From: Oenanthe sinensis
Lineage: Eukaryota; Streptophyta; Magnoliopsida; Apiales; Apiaceae
Direction of reading: 5' to 3'
Assembly: GCA_028671895.1 (NCBI GenBank)
Contig: CM053800.1
Coordinates: forward strand, 22,527,886-22,591,885
DNA: 64,000 nt
The position numbers and the translations under genes are program-made. Positions 53,420-64,000 of this stretch are shown here, piece after piece (the stretch's first letter is position 1; each line of letters starts with the position of its first letter). The notes beneath the pieces were generated by a model. The model was not told where the DNA came from. It worked only from the letters and a program-made list of their open reading frames with translations, and made no database searches.

Positions 53420-56400
53420 AACAACTTGACACTTCATTTTTGAGTCGTTCAAACATGGAAACACCTTATAAACTCTTGTAGGATTATTCTTGGCTCATTT
53501 GAACATGAAAACAATTCATAACAACTTCTGACTTCATACTTGACTCATTCGAACTTGAAAACAACTTGTAGCTTCATTCTTGACTCGTTTAAACATGGAA
53601 ACAACTTGTAAAATCTTTTAAGTTTATTCTAGGCTCGTTTGAACATGAAAACAATTCCTAACAACTTCTGACTTCATTCTTGACTCATTCGAACTTGGAA
53701 ACAACTTGTATCTTCATTCTTGACTCGTTTGAACATGAAAACAACTTAAAAACTCTTCTAGGAATAATCTTGGCTCATTTGAACATGTAAAGAATTCATA
53801 ACAACTTATGACTTCATTCTTGACTCATTCGAGCTTGGAAACAACTTGTAGCTTCATTCTTCACTCATTTGAACATGGAAACAACTTGTAAACTCTTGTA
53901 AGATCATTCTTGGCTCATTTGAACATGAAAATAATTCATAACAACTTGACACTTCATTTTTGAGTCGTTCAAACATGGAAACACCTTATAAACTCTTGTA
54001 GGATTATTCTTGGCTCATTTGAACATGAAAACAATTCATAACAACTTCTGACTTCATTCTTGACTCATTCGAACTTGAAAACAACTTGTAGCTTCATTCT
54101 TGACTCGTTTAAACATGGAAACAACTTGTAAAATCTTCTAAGATTATTCTTGGCTCGTTTGAACATGAAAACAATTCATAACAACTTCTGACTTCATTCT
54201 TGACTCATTCGAACTTGGAAACAACTTGTAGCTTCATTCTTGACTCATTTGAACATGGAAACAACTTGTAAACTCTTGTAGGATCATTCTTGGCTCATTT
54301 GAACATGAAAATAATTCATAACAACTTCTGACTTCATTCTTAACTCATTCGAACTTGGAAAAACTTGTAGCTTCATTCTTGACTCATTTGAACATGGAAA
54401 CAACTTGTAAACTTTTGTAGGATCATTCTTGGCTCATTTGAACATGAAAATAATTCATAACAACTTGAGACGTCATTTTTGAGTCGTTAAAACATGGAAA
54501 CACCTTATAAACTCTTGTAGGATTATTCTTGGCTCATTTGAACATAAAAACAATTCATAACACCTTCTGACTTCATTCTTGACTCATTCGAACTTGGAAA
54601 CAACTTGTAGCTTCATTCTTGACTCGTTTAAACATGGAAACAACTTGTAAACTCTTTTAGGATTATTCTTCGCTCATTTGAAAATGAAAACAATTCATAA
54701 CAACTTCTGACTTCATTCTTGACTCATTCGAGCTCGGAAACAACTTGTATCTTCATTCTTCACTCATTTGAACATGGAAAAAATTTGTAAACTCTTGTAG
54801 GATCATTCCTGGCTCATTTAAACATGAAAATAATCCGTAACAACTTGAGACCTCATTCTTGACTCGTTTCAACATGGAAACAACTTGTAAACCCTTGTAG
54901 GATCATTCTTGGCTCATTTGAACGTGAAAGCAATCCGTAACAAATTGAGACTTCATTCTTGACATGTTCGAACTTGGAAACAACTTGTAGCTTCATTCTT
55001 GAGTCATTTGAACATGGAAACAACTTGTAAACTCTTGTAAGATCATTCTTGGCTCATTTGAACATGAAAATAATTCATAACAACATGACACTTCATTTTT
55101 GAGTCGTTCAAACATGGAAACACCTTATAAACTCTTGTAGGATTATTCTTGGCTCATTTGAACATGAAAACAATTCATAACAACTTGACACTTCATTTTT
55201 GAGTCGTTCAAACATGGAAACACCTTATAAACTCTTGTAGGATTATTCTTGGCTCATTTGAACATGAAAACAATTCATAACAACTTCTGACTTCATACTT
55301 GACTCATTCGAACTTGAAAACAACTTGTAGCTTCATTCTTGACTCGTTTAAACATGGAAACAACTTGTAAAATCTTTTAAGTTTATTCTTGGCTCGTTTG
55401 AACATGAAAACAATTCATAACAACTTCTGACTTCATTCTTGACTCATTCGAACTTGGAAACAACTTGTATCTTCATTCTTGACTCGTTTGAACATGAAAA
55501 CAACTTAAAAACTCTTCTAGGAATAATCTTGGCTCATTTGAACATGTAAAGAATTCATAACAACTTATGACTTCATTCTTGACTCATTCGAGCTTGGAAA
55601 CAACTTGTAGCTTCATTCTTCACTCATTTGAACATGGAAACAACTTGTAAACTCTTGTAAGATCATTCTTGGCTCATTTGAACATGAAAATAATTCATAA
55701 CAACTTGACACTTCATTTTTGAGTCGTTCAAACATGGAAACACCTTATAAACTCTTGTAGGATTATTCTTGGCTCATTTGAACATGAAAACAATTCATAA
55801 CAACTTCTGACTTCATTCTTGACTCATTCGAACTTGAAAACAACTTGTAGCTTCATTCTTGACTCGTTTAAACATGGAAACAACTTGTAAAATCTTCTAA
55901 GATTATTCTTGGCTCGTTTGAACATGAAAACAATTCATAACAACTTCTGACTTCATTCTTGACTCATTCGAACTTGGAAACAACTTATAGCTTCATTCTT
56001 GACTCATTTGAACATGGAAACAACTTGTAAACTCTTGTAGGATCATTCTTGGCTCATTTGAACATGAAAATAATTCATAACAACTTCTGACTTCATTCTT
56101 AACTCATTCGAACTTGGAAAAAACTTGTAGCTTCATTCTTGACTCATTTGAACATGGAAACAACTTGTAAACTTTTGTAGGATCATTCTTGGCTCATTTG
56201 AACATGAAAATAATTCATAACAACTTGAGACGTCATTTTTGAGTCGTTAAAACATGGAAACACCTTATAAACTCTTGTAGGATTATTCTTGGCTCATTTG
56301 AACATAAAAACAATTCATAACACCTTCTGACTTCATTCTTGACTCATTCGAACTTGGAAACAACTTGTAGCTTCATTCTTGACTCGTTTAAACATGGAAA

Positions 56401-56670
56401 CAACTTGTAAACTCTTTTAGGATTATTCTTCGCTCATTTGAAAATGAAAACAATTCATAACAACTTCTGACTTCATTCTTGACTCATTCGAGCTCGGAAA
56501 CAACTTGTATCTTCATTCTTCACTAATTTGAACATGGAAAAAAATTGTAAACTCTTGTAGGATCATTCCTGGCTCATTTAAACATGAAAATAATCCGTAA
56601 CAACTTGAGACCTCATTCTTGACTCGTTTCAACATGGAAACAACTTGTAAACCCTTGTAGGATCATTCTT
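53420..56670 (+). repeat. Duplication at 1,759/1,760-bp offset
   Basis: 53420-54910 matches 55180-56670. Shared marks include ACTTCATACT (53531/55290), the CTTCTAGGAATAATC with CATGTAAAGAATTC pair (about 53755/55514) and GAGCTCGG (54730/56490). The offset shifts from 1,759 to 1,760 because the first copy has lost one A near 54360. A duplicated 100-bp S block lies between the copies at about 55050-55260. The match ends near 56670, where AACGTGAAAGC is replaced by AACATGAAAATAATTC. Confidence 0.8.
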
Positions 56671-59199
56671 GGCTCATTTGAACATGAAAATAATTCATAA
56701 CGACTTGACACTTCATTTTTGAGTCGTTCAAACATGGAAACACCTTATAAACTCTTGTAGGATTATTCTTGGCTCATTTGAACATAAAAACAATTCATAA
56801 CACCTTCTGACTTCATTCTTGACTCATTCGAACTTGGAAACAACTTGTAGCTTCATTCTTGACTCGTTTAAACATGGAAACAACTTGTAAACTCTTTTAG
56901 GATTATTCTTCGCTCATTTGAAAATGAAAACAATTCATAACAACTTCTGACTTCATTCTTGACTCATTCGAGCTTGGAAACAACTTGTATCTTCATTCTT
57001 CACTCATTTGAACATGGAAAAAATTTGTAAACTCTTGTAGGATCATTCCTGGCTCATTTAAACATGAAAATAATCCGTAACAACTTGAGACCTCATTCTT
57101 GACTCGTTTCAACATGGAAACAACTTGTAAACCCTTGTAGGATCATTCTTGGCTCATTTGAATGTGAAAGCAATCCGTAACAAATTGAGACTTCATTCTT
57201 GACATGTTCGAACTTGGAAACAACTTGTAGCTTCATTCTTGAGTCATTTGAACATGGAAACAACTTGTAAACTCTTGTAAGATCATTCTTGGCTCATTTG
57301 AACATGAAAATAATTCATAACAACTTGACACTTCATTTTTGAGTCGTTCAAACATGGAAACACCTTATAAACTCTTGTAGGATTATTCTTGGCTTATTTG
57401 AACATGAAAACAATTCATAACAACTTATGCTTCATTCTTGACTCATTCGAACTTGGAAAAAACTTGTAGCTTCATTCTTGACTCATTTGAACATGGAAAC
57501 AACTTGTAAACTTTTGTAGGATCATTCTTGGCTCATTTGAACATGAAAATAATTCATAACAACTTGAGACATCATATTTGAGTCGTTAAAACATGGAAAC
57601 ACCTTATAAACTCTTGTAGGATTATTCTTGGCTCATTTGAACATAAAAACAATTCATAACACTTTCTGACTTCATTCTTGACTCATTCGAACTTGGAAAC
57701 AACTTGTAGCTTCATTCTTGACTCGTTTAAACATGGAAACAACTTGTAAACTCTATTAGGATTATTCTTCGCTCATTTGAAAATGAAAACAATTCATAAC
57801 AACTTCTGACCTCATTCTTGACTCATTCGAGCTTGGAAACAACTTGTATCTTCATTCTTCACTCATTTGAACATGGAAAAAATTTGTAAACTCTTGTAGG
57901 ATCATTCCTGGCTCATTTAAACATGAAAATAATCCGTAACAACTTGAGACCTCATTCTTGACTCGTTTCAACAAGGAAACAACTTGTAAACCCTTGTAGG
58001 ATCATTCTTGGCTCATTTGAACGTGAAAGCAATCCGTAACAAATTGAGACTTCATTCTTGACATGTTCGAACTTGGAAACAACTTGTAGCTTCATTCTTG
58101 AGTCATTTGAACATGGAAACAACTTGTAAACTCTTGTAAGATCATTCTTGGCTCATTTGAACATGAAAATAATTCATAACAACTTGACACTTCATTTTTG
58201 AGTCGTTCAAACATGGAAACACCTTATAAACTCTTGTAGGATTATTCTTGGCTCATTTAAACATGAAAACAATTCATAACAACTTCTGCTTCATTCTTGA
58301 CTCATTCGAACTTGGAAATAACTTCTAGCTTCATTCTTGACTCGTTTAAACATGGAAACAACTTGTAAACTCTTTTAGGATTATTCTTCGCTCATTTGAA
58401 AATGAAAACAATTCATAACAACTTCTGACTTAATTCTTGACTCATTCGAGCTCGGAAACAACTTGTATCTTCATTCTTCACTCATTTGAACATGGAAAAA
58501 ATTTGTAAACTCTTGTAGGATCATTCCTGGCTCATTTAAACATGAAAATAATCCGTAACAACTTGAGACCTCATTCTTGACTCGTTTCAACATGGAAACA
58601 ACTTGTAAACCCTTGTAGGATCATTCTTGGCTCATTTGAACGTGAAAGCAATCCGTAACAAATTGAGACTTCATTCTTGACATGTTCGAACTTGGAAACA
58701 ACTTGTAGCTTCATTCTTGAGTCATTTGAACATGGAAACAACTTGTAAACTCTTGTAAGATCATTCTTGGCTCATTTGAACATGAAAATAATTCATAACA
58801 ACTTGACACTTCATTTTTGAGTCGTTCAAACATGGAAACACCTTATAAACTCTTGTAGGATTATTCTTGGCTCATTTGAACATGAAAACAATTCATAACA
58901 ACTTCTGACTTCATACTTGACTCATTCGAACTTGAAAACAACTTGTAGCTTCATTCTTGACTCGTTTAAACATGGAAACAACTTGTAAAATCTTTTAAGT
59001 TTATTCTTGGCTCGTTGGAACATGAAAACAATTCATAACAACTTCTGACTTCATTCTTGACTCATTCGAACTTGGAAACAACTTGTATCTTCATTCTTGA
59101 CTCGTTTGAACATGAAAACAACTTAAAAACTCTTCTAGGAATAATCTTGGCTCATTTGAACATGTAAAGAATTCATAACAACTTATGACTTCATTCTTG

Positions 59200-61275
59200 A
59201 CTCGTTTGAACATGGAAACAATTTGTAAACCCTTGTAGGATCATTCTTGGCTCATTCGAACTTGGAAACAACTTGTAGCTTCATTCTTCACTCATTTGAA
59301 CATGGAAACAACTTGTAAACTCTTGTAAGATCATTCTTGGCTCATTTGAACATGAAAACAATCCATACCAACTTGAGACCTCATTCTTGACTCGTTTGAA
59401 CATGGAAACAACTTGTAAACCCTTGTAGGATCATTCTTGGCTCATTTGAACGTGAAAGCAATCCTTAACAAATTGAGACTTCATTCTTGACATGTTCGAA
59501 CTTGGAAACAACTTGTAGCTTCATTCTTGAGTCATTTGAACATGGAAACAACTTGTAAACTCTTGTAGGATCATTCTTGGCTCATTTGAACATGAAAATA
59601 ATTCATAACAACTTGACACTTCATTTTTGAGTCGTTCAAACATGGAAACACCTTATAAACTCTTGTAGGATTATTCTTGGCTCATTTGAACATGAAAACA
59701 ATTCATAACAACTTCTGACTTCATTCTTGACTCATTCGAACTTGGAAACAACTTGTAGCTTCATTCTTGACTCGTTTAAACATGGAAACAACTTGTAAAC
59801 TCTTTTAGGACTATTCTTCGGTCATTTGAAAATGAAAACAATTCATAACAACTTCTGACTTCATTCTTGACTCATTCGAGCTTGAAAACAACTTGTATCT
59901 TCATTCTTCACTCATTTGAACATGGAAAAAATTTGTAAACTCTTGTAGGATCATTCTTGGCTCATTTGAACATGAAAACAATCTGTAACAACTTGAGACC
60001 TCATTCTTGACTCGTTTGAACATGGAAACAATTTGTAAACCCTTGTAGGATCATTCTTGGCTCATTCGAACTTGGAAACAACTTGTAGCTTCATTCTTGA
60101 CTCATTTTAACATGGAAACAACTTGTAAACTCTTGTAGGATCATTCTTGGCTGATTTGAACATTAAAAATAATTCATAACAACTTGAGACGTCATTTTTG
60201 ACTCGTTAAAACATGGAAACACCTTATAAACTCTTGTAGGATTATTGTTGGCTCATTTGAACATGAAAACAATTCATAACAACTTCTGACTTCATTCTTG
60301 ACTCATTCGAACTTGGAAAAAACTTGTAGCTTCATTCTTGACTCATTTGAACATGGAAACAACTTGTAAACTTTTGTAGGATCATTCTTGGCTCATTTGA
60401 ACATGAAAATAATTCATAACAACTTGAGACGTCATTTTTGAGTCGTTAAAACATGGAAACACCTTATAAACTCTTGTAGGATTATTCTAGGCTCATTTGA
60501 ACATGAAAACAATTCATAACAACTTCTGACTTCATTCTTGATTCATTCGAACTTGGAAACAACTTGTAGCTTCATTCTTGACTCGTTTAAACATGGAAAC
60601 AACTTGTAAACTCTTTTAGGATTACTCTTCGCTCATTTGAAAATGAAAACAATTCATAACAACTTCTGACTTCATTCTTGACTCATTCGAGCTTGGAAAC
60701 AACTTGTATCTTCATTCTTCACTCATTTGAACATGGAAAAAAATTGTAAACTCTTGTAGGATCATTCTTGGCTCATTTGAACATGAAAACAATCCGTAAC
60801 AACTTGAGACCTCATTCTTGACTCGTTTGAACATGGAAACAACTTGTAAACCCTTGTAGGATCATTCTTGGCTCATTTGAACGTGAAAGCAATCCGTAAC
60901 AAATTGAGACTTCATTCTTGACATGTTCGAACTTGGAAACAACTTGTAGCTTCATTCTTGAGTCATTTGAACATGGAAACAACTTGTAAACTCTTGTAGG
61001 ATCATTCTTGGCTCATTTGAACATGAAAATAATTCATATCAACTTGACACTTCATTTTTGAGTCATTCAAACATGGAAACACCTTATAAACTCTTGTAGG
61101 ATTATTCTTGGCACTTTTGAACATGGAAACAATTCATAATAACTTCTGACTTCATTCTTGACTCATTCGAACTTGAAAACAACTTGTAGCTTCATTCTTG
61201 ACTCGTTTAATCATGGAAACAACTTGTAAAGTCTTTTAAGATTATTCTTGGCTCGTTTGAACATGAAAACAATTC
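59200..61275 (+). repeat. Satellite segment related to the 8-13.5 kb region
   Basis: This part shares several rare variants with domain 2 some 47 kb away: the A/B chimeric subunit (59245, 60055 versus 8780, 12250), GGACTATTCTTCG (59808 versus 12003), CAATCTGTAACAAC, CTTGATTCATTCG, and the one-base insertion ACATTAAAAATAATTC (about 60162 versus 13357) followed by TTTTGACTCGTTAAAAC. The two regions are not a simple block copy, since offsets between marks differ by about 1 kb. A roughly 50-bp insertion of C-type sequence at about 59202-59251 is new relative to the 53.8-kb paralogue. Confidence 0.78.
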
Positions 61276-64000
61276 ATAACAACTTCTGACTTCATTATTG
61301 ACTCATTCGAACTTGGAAACAACTTGTAGCTTCATTCTTGACTCGTTTGAACATGAAAACAACTTAAAAACTCTTCTAGGAATAATCTTGGCTCATTTGA
61401 ACATGTAAACAATTCATAACAACTTATGACTTCATTCTTGACTCATTCGAGCTTGGAAACAACTTGTAGCTTCATTCTTCACTCATTTGAACATGGAAAC
61501 AACTTATAAACTCTTGTAGGATCATTATTGGCTCAGTTGAACATGAAAATAATTCATAACAACTTGACACTTCATTTTTGAGTCGTTCAAACATGGAAAC
61601 ACCTTATAAACTCTTGTAGGATTATTCTTGGCTCATTTGAACATGAAAACAATTCATAACAACTTCTGCTTCATTCTTGACTCATTCGAACTTGGAAAAA
61701 ACTTGTAGCTTCATTCTTGACTCATTTGAACATGGAAACAACTTGTAAACTTTTGTAGGATCATTCTTGGCTCATTTGAACATGAAAATAATTCATAACA
61801 ACTTGAGACGTCATATTTGAGTCGTTAAAACATGGAAACACCTTATAAACTCTTGTAGGATTATTCTTGGCTCATTTGAACATAAAAACAATTCATAACA
61901 CTTTCTGACTTCATTCTTGACTCATTCGAACTTGGAAACAACTTGTAGCTTCATTCTTGACTCGTTTAAACATGGAAACAACTTGTAAACTCTTTTAGGA
62001 TTATTCTTCGCTCATTTGAAAATGAAAACAATTCATAACAACTTCTGACCTCATTCTTGACTCATTCGAGCTTGGAAACAACTTGTATCTTCATTCTTCA
62101 CTCATTTGAACATGGAAAAAATTTGTAAACTCTTGTAGGATCATTCCTGGCTCATTTAAACATGAAAATAATCCGTAACAACTTGAGACCTCATTCTTGA
62201 CTCGTTTCAACATGGAAACAACTTGTAAACCCTTGTAGGATCATTCTTGGCTCATTTGAACGTGAAAGCAATCCGTAACAAATTGAGACTTCATTCTTGA
62301 CATGTTCGAACTTGGAAACAACTTGTAGCTTCATTCTTGAGTCATTTGAACATGGAAACAACTTGTAAACTCTTGTAAGATCATTCTTGGCTCATTTGAA
62401 CATGAAAATAATTCATAACAACTTGACACTTCATTTTTGAGTCGTTCAAACATGGAAACACCTTATAAACTCTTGTAGGATTATTCTTGGCTCATTTAAA
62501 CATGAAAACAATTCATAACAACTTCTGCTTCATTCTTGACTTATTCGAACTTGGAAATAACTTGTAGCTTCATTCTTGACTCGTTTAAACATGGAAACAA
62601 CTTGTAAACTCTTTTAGGATTATTCTTCGCTCATTTGAAAATGAAAACAATTCATAACAACTTCTGACTTAATTCTTGACTCATTCGAGCTCGGAAACAA
62701 CTTGTATCTTCATTCTTCACTCATTTGAACATGGAAAAAATTTGTAAACTCTTGTAGGATCATTCCTGGCTCATTTAAACATGAAAATAATCCGTAACAA
62801 CTTGAGACCTCATTCTTGACTCGTTTCAACATGGAAACAACTTGTAAACCCTTGTAGGATCATTCTTGGCTCATTTGAACGTGAAAGCAATCCGTAACAA
62901 ATTGAGACTTCATTCTTGACATGTTCGAACTTGGAAACAACTTGTAGCTTCATTCTTGAGTCATTTGAACATGGAAACAACTTGTAAACTCTTGTAGGAT
63001 CATTCTTGGCTCATTTGAACATGAAAATAATTCATAACAACTTGACACTTCATTTTTGAGTCGTTCAAACATGGAAACACCTTATAAACTCTTGTAGGAT
63101 TATTCTTGGCTACAAGAATAACAACTTCTGACTTCATTATTGACTCATTCGAACTTGGAAACAACTTGTAGCTTCATTCTTGACTCGTTTGAACATGAAA
63201 ACAACTTAAAAACTCTTCTAGGAATAATCTTGGCTCATTTGAACATGTAAACAATTCATAACAACTTATGACTTCATTCTTGACTCATTCGAGCTTGGAA
63301 ACAACTTGTAGCTTCATTCTTCACTCATTTGAACATGGAAACAACTTATAAACTCTTGTAGGATCATTATTGGCTCATTTGAACATGAAAATAATTCATA
63401 ACAACTTGACACTTTATTTTTGAGTCGTTCAAACATGGAAACACCTTATAAACTCTTGTAGGATTATTCTTGGCTCATTTGAACATGAAAACAATTCATA
63501 ACAACTTCTGCTTCATTCTTGACTCATTCGAACTTGGAAAAAACTTGTAGCTTCATTCTTGACTCATTTGAACATGGAAACAACTTGTAAACTTTTGTAG
63601 GATCATTCTTGGCTCATTTGAACATGAAAATAATTCATAACAACTTGAGACGTCATATTTGAGTCGTTAAAACATGGAAACACCTTATAAACTCTTGTAG
63701 GATTATTCTTGGCTCATTTGAACATAAAAACAATTCATAACACTTTCTGACTTCATTCTTGACTCATTCGAACTTGGAAACAACTTGTAGCTTCATTCTT
63801 GACTCGTTTAAACATGGAAACAACTTGTAAACTCTTTTAGGATTATTCTTCGCTCATTTGAAAATGAAAACAATTCATAACAACTTCTGACCTCATTCTT
63901 GACTCATTCGAGCTTGGAAACAACTTGTATCTTCATTCTTCACTCATTTGAACATGGAAAAAATTTGTAAACTCTTGTAGGATCATTCCTGGCTCATTTA
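61276..64000 (+). repeat. 1,842-bp tandem duplication, second copy cut by window end
   Basis: Copy 1 is 61276-63117 and copy 2 begins at 63118. Shared marks at 1,842 bp include TTCATTATTGACTC (61291/63133), GGATCATTATTGGCTC (about 61517/63360) and TCTGCTTCAT (61665/63507). Unlike other duplications here, the junction is not in register. Block phase is broken: subunit A is truncated after TCTTGGCT, a short novel stretch follows, and copy 2 starts in the middle of A at ATAACAACTTCTG. This indicates end joining rather than homologous unequal crossing-over. Confidence 0.83.
63102..63119 (+). other. Fold-back (inverted repeat) junction of the 1,842-bp duplication
   Basis: The junction reads ATTCTTGGCTACAAGAAT, an inverted repeat with 7-bp arms ATTCTTG and CAAGAAT around GCTA. 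The expected satellite here would continue CATTTGAACATG. The right arm therefore is not satellite in normal order but a reverse copy of the left arm, after which the sequence resumes at ATAACAACTTC. This resembles templated filler produced by snap-back priming, as known for polymerase-theta-type end joining. That mechanism is inference; the inverted repeat and phase break are seen directly. Confidence 0.8.

Larger units (their letters stand above)
1..64000 (+). repeat. Satellite DNA array made of 100-bp and 140-bp blocks
   Basis: The whole window, except about 0.4 kb of retrotransposon, is a head-to-tail tandem repeat. Landmarks related to TCTTGGCTCA recur at spacings of 100 or 140 bp from the first line to the last, for example near 81, 221, 321, 461, 601, 701, 841, 941 and 1081. 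The 140-bp block is subunits A (50), B (40) and C (50); the 100-bp block is A plus C. The three subunits are diverged copies of one ancestral motif, sharing TCTTGRCTC, a GAAC/AAAC-ATGG core, AACAACTT and a final T(C/T)AT. No reverse-oriented segment was noticed. Both window edges cut through repeat, so array boundaries lie outside. The array is AT-rich and non-coding. Its location (centromeric, pericentromeric, subtelomeric or interstitial) cannot be told from the sequence. The family was not recognised. Confidence 0.97.

Noticed and set aside
1..64000. CRISPR array, because of regular short repeats
   Set aside because: Repeat and intervening parts are all related copies of the same motif; there are no unique spacers, no leader and no cas genes, and a eukaryotic LINE is present.
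1..64000. Telomeric or rDNA repeats
   Set aside because: No TTTAGGG or TTAGGG tandem runs and no conserved rRNA stretches were seen. TTTAGGATT in subunit C is a single motif per block.

Overview
The window is almost entirely one satellite DNA array from a eukaryotic nuclear genome, probably a flowering plant. About 63.6 kb of the 64 kb is an AT-rich tandem repeat, all in the same head-to-tail orientation. It runs off both ends of the window, so the true array is longer. The only unrelated sequence is a 401-bp 5'-truncated non-LTR retrotransposon (LINE) remnant at 35,166-35,566, plus two tiny A-rich insertions. I see no intact protein-coding gene, tRNA, rRNA, CRISPR array or prokaryotic feature. 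The plant assignment rests on the LINE remnant, whose short C-terminal peptide (YFIWQERNDRIH) looks like the end of plant L1-type ORF2 proteins. I do not recognise the satellite family or the species.

The satellite is built from three related subunits. A (50 bp) starts TCTTGGCTCATTTGAACATG, B (40 bp) starts TCTTGACTCATTCGAACTTG, and C (50 bp) starts TCTTGACTCGTTTAAACATG. They combine into two block types: L = A-B-C (140 bp) and S = A-C (100 bp). Nearly every distance in the array is a sum of 100, 140 and 40. The order of L and S blocks, together with private variants, defines higher-order repeats (HORs) that change along the window.

Layout: 1-7.9 kb has HORs of 620, 660, 1,140 and 1,280 bp. 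7.9-13.8 kb has a 1,380-bp tandem pair inside a larger 3,470-bp duplication. 13.8-20.2 kb has a 1,649-bp HOR in nearly four copies. 20.2-35.1 kb has HORs with 240-bp insertions repeated at 2.56 and 2.80 kb, a pure 140-bp run and a 280-bp dimer pair. The LINE lies at 35.15-35.58 kb. 35.6-44.1 kb has a duplication at 3.6 kb offset. 43.8-53.3 kb is a tandem duplication of about 4.66/4.90 kb. 53.4-59.2 kb has a 1.76-kb-offset duplication and another copy of a roughly 2-kb block. 59.2-64 kb carries variants otherwise found at 8-13.5 kb and ends in a 1,842-bp duplication with a fold-back junction.

The most notable observations are: (i) 10-bp quantised block lengths; (ii) three insertions, the LINE and two micro-insertions, each flanked by a 16-bp target-site duplication; (iii) the two micro-insertions and the one non-homologous duplication junction all break just after TCTTGGCT in subunit A; and (iv) CpG-to-TpG/CpA variants suggesting methylation. 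There are no gene neighbourhoods to interpret; the biology here is repeat turnover by unequal exchange, gene conversion and retroelement insertion.
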